Positions 52,657-61,984 of a stretch of DNA of 64,000 bases are shown here, piece by piece. The notes under the pieces are model-generated. The model was not told where the DNA came from. It worked only from the letters and a program-made list of their open reading frames with translations, and ran no database searches. Source of the stretch: Bacteroidota bacterium. Lineage in GTDB: Bacteria; Bacteroidota; Ignavibacteria; SZUA-365. The stretch lies in NCBI GenBank assembly GCA_003246455.1, contig QKAF01000130.1, forward strand, positions 1 to 64,000, in the 5' to 3' direction. The translations under genes and the position numbers were made by a program. How positions within the stretch are numbered: the stretch's first letter is position 1; each line of letters opens with the position of its first letter.

Positions 52657-54690
52657 ATGTCCATGAACGCTGCATTACGTTTTTCCCTGTATTCTGCATT
52701 CGTGCTGTTCTGTCTGTCGCTCCCGGTCGAACCCGCATCCGGGCAGGTGCTGGAAGCGTCGATCGAAAGCGTCGATTACAGTCAGCTCCCGCGGGTAACC
52801 TTCAAGGCCTGCGTGCGGGAGGATGAGCTCATCGTTCGGGGACTCGATACCTCGCAGATTGCCCTGATGGAGAACGGCGTGCCGCAGCAGCTTTCCATTC
52901 GTTGTCCCGATCCGACGGAAATCAATTCCGTGGTGCTGGTGCTCGACAACAGCGGATCGATGTCGGGAGGACCGCTGATCAACCTGAGGGAGGCCTCGAA
53001 GCGCCTGGTCGACAGCCTCGGACCCAACGACGAATGCGCGATCATCACGTTCGGAAGGGGCATAGTCCTCGCGCAGGATTTCACGACGGACAAGGCGCTG
53101 CTCAAGTCCGAGCTCGACAACATGTCGGCCTTCAACGGCACCCCGCTGTTCGATGCCAGTTATGAGGGCTGCGGGGTTCTGCAGCCGCGTTCGGGAAACA
53201 GGCATGCGGTCATCATCACCGATGGCGAGGACACGCAGTCCACACATGTCGTGGAAGATGTCATCGCACTGGCGAACCAGGTCAAGGCGCGACTGCATAC
53301 GATCGCGTTCGATATCGCGCCGGAGTATCAGGCCGTAATGGAAAGGATGGCCGTGGAGACGGGCGGAGTGTTTTTCTCGGTCTCGCGTCCGAGCGAGCTG
53401 ACCTCGGTCTACGAGAAAATCGCCGACATCATCACCGAGCCCTGCTGTATCGCGGAGTATACTTCGACCAACTGCGTCGATACCGTGCGATCCCTGCTGC
53501 TCTCGGTAACGCATAACGGACGAACGGCGCTGGCGGTACAGACGATCGAGAGTCCCTCGCGCGCCGCGAATACGCTGCTGACCGTCGATGTCCCGCCCGA
53601 CATGACGCCGTTGGCGACGGACATCGGATACATCGAGATCTCTCCCATCCCGAATCCCGAGCTGGCGCTCTCCCTCAATTTCATTCTCGAATACGATCAG
53701 AACCTCGTCGAAATCTCGACACTGCCATTTACCTTCGGCACGCTGACGCAGAACCAGAATGTCGTCATGACGCGCGTCGCGCCCGGTGAGATGCAGTTTT
53801 CCGTGACGGACATTCGTCCGGCAGTCGCGACAACGCGGCTGGTCGGGTTCCCCATCCAGGCGCTGTTGGCCGACAGCAGCCGGTATGTACACTTCCGCAT
53901 CCGAAACGCGCTAATCAAGGGCTGCCAGACGGAGTTCAGCTACAGCCGCGATTCGCTGCTGATCTGCCAGTGCTACCGGTCGCTGGACCTGGCGATGGAC
54001 TCCACGCGCAAGCTCATGGCAACGGAAGAAGTCCGCATCCCGCTGCGCATTCTCCGGGGAATCGAGACGTCGCTGCGTATGCAGGCCATGGTGCGGTTTT
54101 CCCTCCCGGCCGAAGTGGAGAACGTGGACGTGCTCCCGGGCACGCTTCTTCCCGACGATGCATTGAAACTGCGTCGTGACGGCGATCAGCTCGAACTTTA
54201 CACGACCGGTTCCGTCTTCCCGCGCGACACCGCGGGCGTGCTGGCGACTCTGCGCATCGGTCCGAATCCATCGCGCAGCGTGCGACGATTTACCGTGGAG
54301 CTGATCGACAGCGAACTCTGGCAGCGCTGCTGTCCGGAGGGCGGACCCACTCCCACGATGGTCGTGCTGCAGGAAGGACTGTGCGAATTGATTCTCCGCG
54401 AGAGGCCGCAGCCCGTGACCATCGCAAATGCCCCGAATCCGTTCTCCGCTTCCGACGGCGGACGGACATGGGTCGTCCTCGATGTTCCGCAGGAAAGGGC
54501 GGGGAAGGCCTTCACGCTCGATGTGCTCGACGGCAGCGGAAGGCAGCTTCGAAGGCTGTACGAAGGCGCATTGCCCGACGGTGAAATGCGCGTGCCGTTC
54601 GACGCATCCGGACTGCCGAGCGGCGTCTACCATGCCGTCGTGCACTGCGGGGACGAAGTGATTTCGAGGGCGATGCTGTTCGTCCGATAA
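52657..54690 (+). CDS. VWA-domain surface protein with T9SS-like tail
   Basis: The 677-residue product has a signal peptide (LYSAFVLFCLSLPVEPASG). A VWA domain from about 85 to 260 has an intact MIDAS (LVLDNSGSMSGG, VIITDGEDTQS). Cysteine-rich segments and two cohesin-like beta domains follow (LSLNFILEYDQNLVEISTL). The end is a T9SS type A domain, NAPNPFSASDGGRTWVVLD with a final ISRAMLFVR. It is the third member of the VWA/cohesin family in this window and lacks the 115-residue repeats. Confidence 0.83.
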   Translation: MSMNAALRFSLYSAFVLFCLSLPVEPASGQVLEASIESVDYSQLPRVTFKACVREDELIVRGLDTSQIALMENGVPQQLSIRCPDPTEINSVVLVLDNSGSMSGGPLINLREASKRLVDSLGPNDECAIITFGRGIVLAQDFTTDKALLKSELDNMSAFNGTPLFDASYEGCGVLQPRSGNRHAVIITDGEDTQSTHVVEDVIALANQVKARLHTIAFDIAPEYQAVMERMAVETGGVFFSVSRPSELTSVYEKIADIITEPCCIAEYTSTNCVDTVRSLLLSVTHNGRTALAVQTIESPSRAANTLLTVDVPPDMTPLATDIGYIEISPIPNPELALSLNFILEYDQNLVEISTLPFTFGTLTQNQNVVMTRVAPGEMQFSVTDIRPAVATTRLVGFPIQALLADSSRYVHFRIRNALIKGCQTEFSYSRDSLLICQCYRSLDLAMDSTRKLMATEEVRIPLRILRGIETSLRMQAMVRFSLPAEVENVDVLPGTLLPDDALKLRRDGDQLELYTTGSVFPRDTAGVLATLRIGPNPSRSVRRFTVELIDSELWQRCCPEGGPTPTMVVLQEGLCELILRERPQPVTIANAPNPFSASDGGRTWVVLDVPQERAGKAFTLDVLDGSGRQLRRLYEGALPDGEMRVPFDASGLPSGVYHAVVHCGDEVISRAMLFVR

Positions 54691-54698
54691 AGGGTGGG

Positions 54699-54729
54699 TT
54701 GCTCCCCAATGATGAGCACCGTACATTTA
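54699..54729 (+). promoter_or_regulatory. Candidate promoter of the CLC gene
   Basis: TTG at 54699-54701, a 20-nt spacer and TACATTTA at 54722-54729 fit the promoter pattern with one mismatch. The start codon is at 54736, so a normal start distance gives almost no leader. Confidence 0.5.
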
Positions 54730-54735
54730 TAGACT

Positions 54736-56535
54736 ATGAACTTTCTCGAGAAGCTCATACCCCGTATCCAGGTGCTGTTCCGCACGCTGTATTTTGCGCA
54801 GCCGAAGGAAATCACCCGAATGCTGGGGCGCTTCACCCGCAACGAATCCGTCCTCATTCTCATCGCCGCCGGCATCGGTGTCGCCACGGGCGGGGTCATC
54901 CTCGCTTTCAACTGGACCGTGGAATTCGCCGGCGACTACTTCCTCGAGCTTTTCGCGCTCTCCCAATTCGACGAATACTGGCAGTACCTTCTGATCCCGC
55001 TCATTCCCGCGCTCGGCGGACTCGGGGTGGGATTGCTGCAGGTGTACGTGTTCAAAACCCGCGCCGGGCACGGCGTGCCGGAAGTGATACTTGCATCACG
55101 GTTCTCCCGCGGCGACATCCAGCGGCGCGTGATGCTGCAGAAGCTGCTCACGGGCGCCCTGTCTATCGGCTCGGGCGGCGGCGGCGGACGCGAGGGTCCC
55201 ATCATCCACGTCGGCGCCGCGGTGGGCATCAGCATCGCGAACCTCTTCCGTCTCACGCGCGACCAGAGCCGCACGCTCATCGCCTGCGGCGCGGCGGCCG
55301 GTATCAGCGGGATCTTCAATGCGCCCATGGGCGGTGTCATGTTCGTTCTCGAGGTCATCCTCGGGGACTTCCGCCTCAAGACCTTTACCCCGGTGGTGGT
55401 TTCCGCCGTTGCGGCCACGGCCATCACGCGCAACGTGTACGGCAGCTTCGTACTGGTGCAGTCTCCGACGGGATTTTCCATCCAGCTTCCCGAGTACCTG
55501 CTGTTCGCGGTTCTCGGTATCATCATGGGACTGATGTCGGCGTACTTCACCCGTGTGATCATCACGGTGGAGAACTGGAGTCACAAGCAGCGCCGGGTTT
55601 CCGAAGTTTTCCGGCCGGCGGTCGGCGGGCTGATCGTGGGTGTGCTGATCCTGTTTCTCCCCGCGATGATGGAGCAGACGTACGAACCGATCAACCAGTC
55701 CCTGCATGCGACGCTCCCCATATGGCTGATGCTCGTCGTGGCGTTTCTCAAGCCCTGGCATACGGCGATCACCACCGGATCGGGCGGCACCGGCGGCGTG
55801 TTCGCTCCCGCGCTCAAAAGCGGTGCGATGATCGGCAGCGTCTTCGGCATTCTCATGACGATGCTGTTCCCGACACTCGTACTTTCCCCCACCGCCTACG
55901 CGCTGTCCGGCATGGGCGCCATTCTCGCCGGGACGATGCATGCGCCGCTGACAGGCATCCTGATTCTCATCGAGATCAGCAGCGACTATTCCATCGTTCT
56001 GCCGGCGATGCTGACCGCGATCCTGGCGACGATGATCGCCCAGCGATTCCAGCGGAATTCCATTTACACCTGGTCGATCTCGAAGCCCGAGACGCGGATC
56101 GGTTCTTTCGCCTACGTGCCGCTGCTCAGCGCGATTCCCATCGAACAGATTGTCGAGCGCGGGGCCGCGCATGTCACGACGAGTACGCCGATCAAGGAGA
56201 TTCTGCTCATCTTCGAAAACACCCGGCACGACGCAGTCCTGGTGCTCGATGAGGAGATGCGCTACCTGGGTCTCATCGAGTTCGAGGATGTGCGCAGTTT
56301 CATCACCGAGCGGGAGCTCGTGCAGGGGCTGGTTGCCGCCGACGTCATGGTGACGTCGATCAAGCCGGTGTACGAAAGCACCACCCTGGATGTGATTCTG
56401 AAACTGTTTGACGATTACGGGTGGAGTGTGCTGCCCGTGGTATCGCAGGGCGAGGATAAACGCGCGATCGGGCTGGTGACTGCCGCGGAGGCGCAGACCT
56501 ACTATCGGCGTTCGGTAACCCGCGAATCCGTCTAG
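54736..56535 (+). CDS. CLC chloride channel/transporter with CBS domains
   Basis: This 599-residue CLC protein has selectivity-filter segments GSGGGGGREGPIIHVG (with the gating glutamate), GIFNAPMGG and TGSGGTGGVFAPALKSG. The intracellular proton glutamate, E203 in the E. coli exchanger, aligns with Val in MFVLEVILGDF. Two CBS domains follow from about residue 465, likely sensing nucleotides. Chloride channel activity is thus more likely than H+/Cl- exchange. Confidence 0.92.
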   Translation: MNFLEKLIPRIQVLFRTLYFAQPKEITRMLGRFTRNESVLILIAAGIGVATGGVILAFNWTVEFAGDYFLELFALSQFDEYWQYLLIPLIPALGGLGVGLLQVYVFKTRAGHGVPEVILASRFSRGDIQRRVMLQKLLTGALSIGSGGGGGREGPIIHVGAAVGISIANLFRLTRDQSRTLIACGAAAGISGIFNAPMGGVMFVLEVILGDFRLKTFTPVVVSAVAATAITRNVYGSFVLVQSPTGFSIQLPEYLLFAVLGIIMGLMSAYFTRVIITVENWSHKQRRVSEVFRPAVGGLIVGVLILFLPAMMEQTYEPINQSLHATLPIWLMLVVAFLKPWHTAITTGSGGTGGVFAPALKSGAMIGSVFGILMTMLFPTLVLSPTAYALSGMGAILAGTMHAPLTGILILIEISSDYSIVLPAMLTAILATMIAQRFQRNSIYTWSISKPETRIGSFAYVPLLSAIPIEQIVERGAAHVTTSTPIKEILLIFENTRHDAVLVLDEEMRYLGLIEFEDVRSFITERELVQGLVAADVMVTSIKPVYESTTLDVILKLFDDYGWSVLPVVSQGEDKRAIGLVTAAEAQTYYRRSVTRESV

Positions 56536-56662
56536 GCACGGGGAGACCGCGTGCGCAGCCTCGCTCCGCAGGTCGACTGGAGGATACGGACCGCATAAAC
56601 GGACACAAGTTGCCGTTTACGCAGATTCAGCAGAGAAGTGATAGGGGCTAAGCGGACAGATA

Positions 56663-57424
56663 TTACCGGTTATCGGGAATCTGTTCATGCGGCTGATCTT
56701 CCGGGAGGGGACCTTCCGGGGCGGGGGGATCGAGGAGATACAGGGATGCGAGGGTGAGCGAACCCGTAATCAGGAGTTCAGGAGCTTCGGTTCCCTCGGG
56801 AGGATTGCCCAGGGCGCGTTGATCGCGCACCGTCCGGCCCGGACCCGAGAGTTCCGTCACGACCCGCCATTCATCGGGAACGTGCAGCCGTACCCGGCTC
56901 AGCCGGGCTTGCAGATCGAGCCGCATCTGCTGCGTGCCCACGCCGGCCTGCGAAAGATCGCATTCCATCACCGATACCGCCGCGCGGAGTTTCCCGCCGA
57001 AAAACCGCGACGTGTCGACGAACAGGGAGACGCTTCGGAGCAGGGCCGATTCATCGATTTCCATCGCATCGACGGTTTTCTCGATCACGGTGTCCTTCCC
57101 CGGTACGAGAATCAGCCAGAGACCGACGCAGATCAGAATGTAGGGCCAGTACTGCGTCGGATCTCCCGGCAGCCAGCCGAGCATGATCACCTGCATCACT
57201 GCGCCGAACGCGATGTCACGGAGTCCCTTGCCGAAACTGCTGCCTCCCTGGGAAAAACGGGAGACGCCGCGAACGACAAAGATCAGCGGCCAGTACATCG
57301 CCAGCAGCTCGAACAGGGAATCGAGTCCGAACCAGCCGACATTCCCGAACAGGAGGAGAATCCCGATCAGGATAAGGGCGATGGAAAAGGGGAATGAGAA
57401 GCGTTTTTCGGCCTTGCCGTTCAT
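56663..57424 (-). CDS. LiaF-like membrane protein
   Basis: The 253-residue product has four hydrophobic segments in the first 120 residues (FPFSIALILIGILLLFGNVG, LLAMYWPLIFVVRGV and others). A soluble domain with a beta pattern follows: FGGKLRAAVSVMECDLSQAG. This resembles LiaF/DUF5668 proteins, which in Firmicutes restrain a cell-envelope two-component system. No kinase or regulator is adjacent. ATG 57424 is chosen. It is divergent from the GbsR operon. Confidence 0.7.
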   Translation of the reverse strand: MNGKAEKRFSFPFSIALILIGILLLFGNVGWFGLDSLFELLAMYWPLIFVVRGVSRFSQGGSSFGKGLRDIAFGAVMQVIMLGWLPGDPTQYWPYILICVGLWLILVPGKDTVIEKTVDAMEIDESALLRSVSLFVDTSRFFGGKLRAAVSVMECDLSQAGVGTQQMRLDLQARLSRVRLHVPDEWRVVTELSGPGRTVRDQRALGNPPEGTEAPELLITGSLTLASLYLLDPPAPEGPLPEDQPHEQIPDNR

Positions 57425-57510
57425 CATGCTGCACAGTGGGGAATGGATCTTCAAATATCGACTGCCATCTCTCCACTCGCAAGCCTCACATGAGATTTTG
57501 TGAATTTATT

Positions 57511-57528
57511 TTTCAGAATTATTTGAAA
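57511..57528. promoter_or_regulatory. Candidate operator upstream of the GbsR operon
   Basis: TTTCAGAATTATTTGAAA is an imperfect palindrome with intact TTTCA/TTGAAA-like ends, 51 nt before the regulator start, in an AT-rich stretch. It is a plausible site for the GbsR-type repressor, inferred from position only. Confidence 0.3.
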
Positions 57529-57578
57529 GTTCCGAAACATTTGTATTTTCATCACGTACCCCCGAGTCGGAGTTTTGA

Positions 57579-58046
57579 ATGAAGACACTCACATCCGCAA
57601 AGCGGCAGTTTGTCGAAGAGACTGCCAAGACCTGCGAACAGATGTTCGGTTTCTCGCGTATGGCCGGACGGATGTGGGCGGTGCTTCTGATCACGGATCA
57701 GGATTACCTCTCTTCCGATGAACTGATGGACTGCGTGGGCGCAAGCCGCGGATCGGTAAGCACGATTGCGCGGACACTCGAAAGCATCGGGCTGGTCAAG
57801 CGGGTGAGCATCAGGGGGGATCGCAAGCATTATTACCGGGCGGCGGATCCGGAATCTCTGATCCGTGCCGAACTCTCGAGCATCAAGCTGTTCGTTCAGC
57901 TGATGAATCTCGGCATCAGGGCGGTGAGCGAAGAAGATGCCGCGGCGTTCAGGCGTCTGGAGGAGATCCGCAGTCTGATGCAGTTCCTCGCCGATGAATA
58001 TTCGTCGATTGTCGAACGTTGGATTAATCTCAAGGAAAAGAAATGA
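57579..58046 (+). CDS. GbsR/MarR-type transcriptional regulator
   Basis: The 155-residue winged-helix protein matches the GbsR family: KTCEQMFGFSRMAGRMWAVL, then the recognition helix SSDELMDCVGASRGSVSTIA and wing VSIRGDRKHYYRAA. Relatives sense choline, but many others control envelope and drug-export genes. Its stop overlaps the next start (ATGA), so it is the first gene of the envelope operon and probably controls it. Confidence 0.92.
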   Translation: MKTLTSAKRQFVEETAKTCEQMFGFSRMAGRMWAVLLITDQDYLSSDELMDCVGASRGSVSTIARTLESIGLVKRVSIRGDRKHYYRAADPESLIRAELSSIKLFVQLMNLGIRAVSEEDAAAFRRLEEIRSLMQFLADEYSSIVERWINLKEKK

Positions 58047-58786
58047 AACGGTGCTTCATTCTATCGCTGCTTTTTCTCGCCGGCGCAGTACAGGCGCAGA
58101 CGGCGGATGAAATCATCGAAAGATCGGAGAATCTCCTGCAGGGGAAAACCAGCAGGGGGACCTATGAAATGACGATCGTGACCCCGGATTACACCCGCAG
58201 CATGAAAATGGAATACTGGTGGGACGATGCGCAGGACCGATCGCTGATCCGAACCATCGCGCCGAAGAAGGAAGCGGGCAACAAGTGGCTGAAGATCGGG
58301 AACGAAATGTGGAACTACCTCCGCGCGACGGAGACGACGATAAAGATCCCGCCCTCGATGATGCTGCAGTCCTGGAACGGATCGGATTTCACCAATGACG
58401 ATCTCGCGCGCGAATCGGACGTCACGGATGACTACACCCACAGCATTATCGCCGAAGAAGTCATCAACGGAGAGGAGTGCTGGAAACTCGCCTCGACGCC
58501 GCGTCCCGAAGCGGCGGTGGTATGGGGCCGTCTCTACACCTGGGTTCGAAAAAAAGACTTCCTCCCGTCCATCACGCAGTACTTCGACGAGAAGGGGAAG
58601 CTCGTGCGGTACATGGTGTACTCGGATTTCAAGAAGATGGGCGGAAGAATGATACCGGGAAAGTGGTCTATGTACAACAAGGTAAAAGAAGGGCATCACA
58701 CGGAATTCATCATCGATGATGTGGACTTCGATCTCGCGATTCCCGAACGCGTCTTTTCATTCCGCGAACTCGAACGAGGAAACTGA
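58043..58786 (+). CDS. LolA-like outer-membrane lipoprotein-sorting protein
   Basis: The signal peptide (CFILSLLFLAGAVQAQ) precedes a 220-residue LolA-like half-barrel: ENLLQGKTSRGTYEMTIV, MEYWWDDAQDRSLIRTI and WKLASTPRPEAAVVWGRLY. The family carries lipoproteins or other lipids across the periplasm. It lacks the conserved arginine logic of true LolA that I could verify, so the cargo is uncertain. It is coupled to the regulator upstream and lies 2 nt before the permease. Confidence 0.88.
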   Translation: MKRCFILSLLFLAGAVQAQTADEIIERSENLLQGKTSRGTYEMTIVTPDYTRSMKMEYWWDDAQDRSLIRTIAPKKEAGNKWLKIGNEMWNYLRATETTIKIPPSMMLQSWNGSDFTNDDLARESDVTDDYTHSIIAEEVINGEECWKLASTPRPEAAVVWGRLYTWVRKKDFLPSITQYFDEKGKLVRYMVYSDFKKMGGRMIPGKWSMYNKVKEGHHTEFIIDDVDFDLAIPERVFSFRELERGN

Positions 58787-58788
58787 CG

Positions 58789-60018
58789 GTGAAACTTCTG
58801 CTCACCCTCGCATGGCGCAACCTGTGGAGGAACAAGCGCCGCACGCTCATCACCATCACCGCGGTCGTGTTCGCCACGTGGTTTTCCATTGCGATGCGCG
58901 GCATCCAGCTCGGGACATACAACGACAATATCACGTATTCCCTGAACCTGTTCTCCGGCTACGTGCAGCTGCAGCAGCCTGAATACATGGACAATCCTTC
59001 GCTGCAGAAAAGCTTTCGTTTCACCGATGACATTCGGGGGATCCTCGATCGAGATCCGCGGGTCAGAGGGTATGCGCCGCGCGTGTACGCCGACGGCCTG
59101 ATCAGCTTCGGAGATAATTCCCAGGGCGCCGCCATCTTCGGCATCTCACCCGACGTGGAGCGTCGCGTGACGCATCTCGGGCAGAAGATTCGTGAGGGAC
59201 GCATGGTCGCCTCGGATACCGCCATGGAAATCGTGCTCGGCCAGACCATGCTGGAAAATCTGCGCGCGGAAATCGGTGACGAAATCGTCGTCCTTTCCCA
59301 GGGCTTCGACGGCGCGCTGGGGAACATGAAATACCGCATTGTCGGAACGATACGCACGGGCATGCAGGATTTCGATCGCAGCGGCGTGTTCATGGGTATC
59401 GATGCGCTTCAGGACCTGGTATCGATGCAGGGAAAGGTGAATGTCGTTGCCGTGGCACTGAACGAGCTGCGAGACGTAGACGATTTCGTCGATGACATGG
59501 ATGCCGTGCTCGATACGTCGAAAGTGCGGGCGCTCGGCTGGGAGGAGGTTCTGCCCGATCTCAAGCAGGGGATCGAACTGGACAACTACAGCGGGATGCT
59601 TTTCCTGGGCATTCTCCTCGTCGTCGTGGCATTCGGAATTCTCAACACCGTGCTCATGTCCGTGACAGAGCGCTTCAAGGAGTTCGGGATTCTGCTTTCC
59701 GTCGGCATGCCGCAGGGAAGGCTGGTCACGCTGGTGCTGTTCGAAACACTGTTCATCACCATGCTCGGCATCATCGTCGGGAATCTGCTCGGACTTGCGG
59801 TCAACTGGTATCTCTCGGTCAACCCGATCGTGTTTTCCGGCGACTATGCATCGATGATGGAGGAATACGGCTGGCTGCCGCAGATGAAGAGCATCGTCCG
59901 CGCGTCGAGCTTCCTCAACACCTCCTTCTCCGTACTTGTCATCTCCATTCTCTCGTCTCTTTATCCGCTGTATCGCGTCAATTCACTCGAACCGCTCAAA
60001 GGAATCAGGTACACCTAA
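58789..60018 (+). CDS. FtsX/MacB-type ABC transporter permease 1
   Basis: The 409-residue permease starts with GTG 58789 and the TM1 signature TLAWRNLWRNKRRTLITITA. A large periplasmic MacB_PCD-type domain follows (GDEIVVLSQGFDGALGNMK), then three helices with NTVLMSVTERFKEFGILLSV, the coupling region. Such permeases extract substrates such as lipoproteins from the inner membrane. It pairs with the next gene, 1 nt away. Confidence 0.93.
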   Translation: MKLLLTLAWRNLWRNKRRTLITITAVVFATWFSIAMRGIQLGTYNDNITYSLNLFSGYVQLQQPEYMDNPSLQKSFRFTDDIRGILDRDPRVRGYAPRVYADGLISFGDNSQGAAIFGISPDVERRVTHLGQKIREGRMVASDTAMEIVLGQTMLENLRAEIGDEIVVLSQGFDGALGNMKYRIVGTIRTGMQDFDRSGVFMGIDALQDLVSMQGKVNVVAVALNELRDVDDFVDDMDAVLDTSKVRALGWEEVLPDLKQGIELDNYSGMLFLGILLVVVAFGILNTVLMSVTERFKEFGILLSVGMPQGRLVTLVLFETLFITMLGIIVGNLLGLAVNWYLSVNPIVFSGDYASMMEEYGWLPQMKSIVRASSFLNTSFSVLVISILSSLYPLYRVNSLEPLKGIRYT

Positions 60019-60019
60019 G

Positions 60020-61234
60020 ATGCTATTCACGATCGCCTGGAGAAACGTCTGGAGAAATCGCCGCCGGTCGCAGATCGTCATGATTTCGATCATCGTCGGT
60101 GTGGTGGCGGTAATGTTCAACGACGGACTGTCGGTGGGAATGGTCCGCCAGATGCTGGACAATCAGATCGGTTCGCATGTGTCGCACATTCAGATCCATG
60201 CGAAGGGATTCAACGACAATCGGGTCATCCAGAACTACGTTCACAAGCCCGAACTCGTCGAACGCACGCTCGAAGGCACCCCGGGGGTGAAGGACTGGAG
60301 CAAGCGGGTGATCACGTTCGGTCTGCTCAGCAGCGCCATGAATTCATCCGGCGGCCTCATCGTGGGAGTCGACGAACGGCGGGAGCCGGAGGTAACCTCG
60401 ATAAAGGCGTCGCTGACCAAGGGGAGCTATCTCAGCGGCAAGCCGCACGAAGTCGTGATCGGGCAGCGGCTCGCCAACAGGCTGAAAGTCGGCATCGGCG
60501 ACAAAGTCGTCGGTATGGCGTCGGCACTGAACGGCGATGTCGGTTCGGATCTGTTCCGCGTCGTCGGCATATTTGAAACCGTCAGTTCGGAATTCGATAA
60601 GACATACATGTTCACCTCGCTCGCGAGCGCGCAGAACATGCTGGAGCTCGAGGGGAATGTCGTCGAATATGCGATCGTCATCGACGACATCGCGCAGGTC
60701 GAAGCCGTGACGGCGGAACTGCGGCGCAAGCTCGGCGCGGATTATGAAGTGCTCAGCTACATCGACCTGCTTCCCCTGCTGGTCGCGCAGGTGGAAATGT
60801 ACGGTGAGATGATGTACATCATCTACATGATCATCGGGCTGGCGATGGTGTTCGGCATCATCAATACCATGCTCATGTCCGTCTTTGAGCGGATACAGGA
60901 ATTCGGTGTGCTCATGGCAATCGGAATGAAAAACAGTTACGTTTTCCGCATGGTCATGCTCGAGGCGCTGGTGCTCGCGCTGCTCGGAACCGGGATCGGG
61001 CTTGCGATGGGCTCCGTGCTCCTGCTGATCCTGAATGCCGTGGGCATCAACCTGAGCATGTTCACGGAAGGACTCACGTCCTTCGGCGTCGGTGCGATCA
61101 TCTATCCGCGGCTCACGATAGACAGTGTCATGAGCGTTGTCATCATCATTCCCGCCACGGCGCTGCTCGGTTCCATCTACCCGGCACTGAAAGCAACGCG
61201 GCTGCAGCCCGTCAGCGCGATCCGGTATGTTTAA
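60020..61234 (+). CDS. FtsX/MacB-type ABC transporter permease 2
   Basis: This 404-residue permease is a paralogue of the first: IAWRNVWRNRRRSQIVMIS, a periplasmic domain with VIGQRLANRLKVGIGDKVVG and coupling loop NTMLMSVFERIQEFGVLMAI. ATG 60020 is 1 nt after the previous stop. The two probably form a heterodimer, comparable to LolC/LolE, with the ATPase encoded next. Confidence 0.93.
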   Translation: MLFTIAWRNVWRNRRRSQIVMISIIVGVVAVMFNDGLSVGMVRQMLDNQIGSHVSHIQIHAKGFNDNRVIQNYVHKPELVERTLEGTPGVKDWSKRVITFGLLSSAMNSSGGLIVGVDERREPEVTSIKASLTKGSYLSGKPHEVVIGQRLANRLKVGIGDKVVGMASALNGDVGSDLFRVVGIFETVSSEFDKTYMFTSLASAQNMLELEGNVVEYAIVIDDIAQVEAVTAELRRKLGADYEVLSYIDLLPLLVAQVEMYGEMMYIIYMIIGLAMVFGIINTMLMSVFERIQEFGVLMAIGMKNSYVFRMVMLEALVLALLGTGIGLAMGSVLLLILNAVGINLSMFTEGLTSFGVGAIIYPRLTIDSVMSVVIIIPATALLGSIYPALKATRLQPVSAIRYV

Positions 61235-61270
61235 ACGCCTCCGTCAACGAAGCACAGGACAGAAAGAATA

Positions 61271-61954
61271 ATGGAAGTCATCCGTCTCGAACGCGTCCAC
61301 AAAACCTATTCCGACAACGGTGTTCCCGTCCAGGCACTGCGCGGAATCTCCCTGCAGATCCAGCAGGGAGAATTCGTGGTCATCGCGGGTCCCTCGGGGA
61401 GCGGCAAGACCACGCTGCTCAACATCATGGGGGCACTCGACAAGCCGACGAAAGGTGCGGTATTCCTGGAGCAGGAAGACGTCAGTCAGCTGTCGCGCGA
61501 TACCATTTCCGCGATTCGACTCGAGAAGCTCGGATTCGTGTTCCAGGCCTACAATCTCATCCCGGTTCTCACTGCCATGGAGAACATCGAGTTCACGATG
61601 ATGCTGCTGGGCATCGACGAGAAATCCCGGCGTTCCCGCGCCCTCGAAGTCATGCGTGAACTCGACATCGAGGAGCTCGCCGACAAGCGTCCCAACGAGA
61701 TGAGCGGCGGACAGCAGCAGCGAGTGGCGGTCGCGCGCGCAATCGTCAACAATCCGTCCATCATTCTTGCCGACGAGCCGACAGCGAACCTCGACTCGGA
61801 GACGGGCGGAAATCTGCTCGACCTGATGGAGCGGATGAACCGCGACCATAATCTGACATTCATTTTTTCTTCGCATGATCAGAAGGTCATCGATCGCGCC
61901 CGACGTCTGATCATTCTGCGAGACGGACTGATTGAAAACGACACGGTGTTGTAA
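61271..61954 (+). CDS. LolD-like ABC transporter ATPase
   Basis: The 227-residue ATPase of the MacB/LolD group has Walker A AGPSGSGKTTLLN, Q-loop FVFQAYNLIPVLTAMEN, signature MSGGQQQRVAVARAI and Walker B IILADEPTANLDSETG. It energises the two preceding permeases and lies 36 nt after them. Confidence 0.95.
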   Translation: MEVIRLERVHKTYSDNGVPVQALRGISLQIQQGEFVVIAGPSGSGKTTLLNIMGALDKPTKGAVFLEQEDVSQLSRDTISAIRLEKLGFVFQAYNLIPVLTAMENIEFTMMLLGIDEKSRRSRALEVMRELDIEELADKRPNEMSGGQQQRVAVARAIVNNPSIILADEPTANLDSETGGNLLDLMERMNRDHNLTFIFSSHDQKVIDRARRLIILRDGLIENDTVL

Positions 61955-61984
61955 ACACGATATACATAGAGAGGAGAAAGCGCC

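Noticed and set aside
54699..56252. Long open frame in another phase across the CLC gene
   Set aside because: The product is Arg/His-rich with no domain; the CLC frame has all family motifs.
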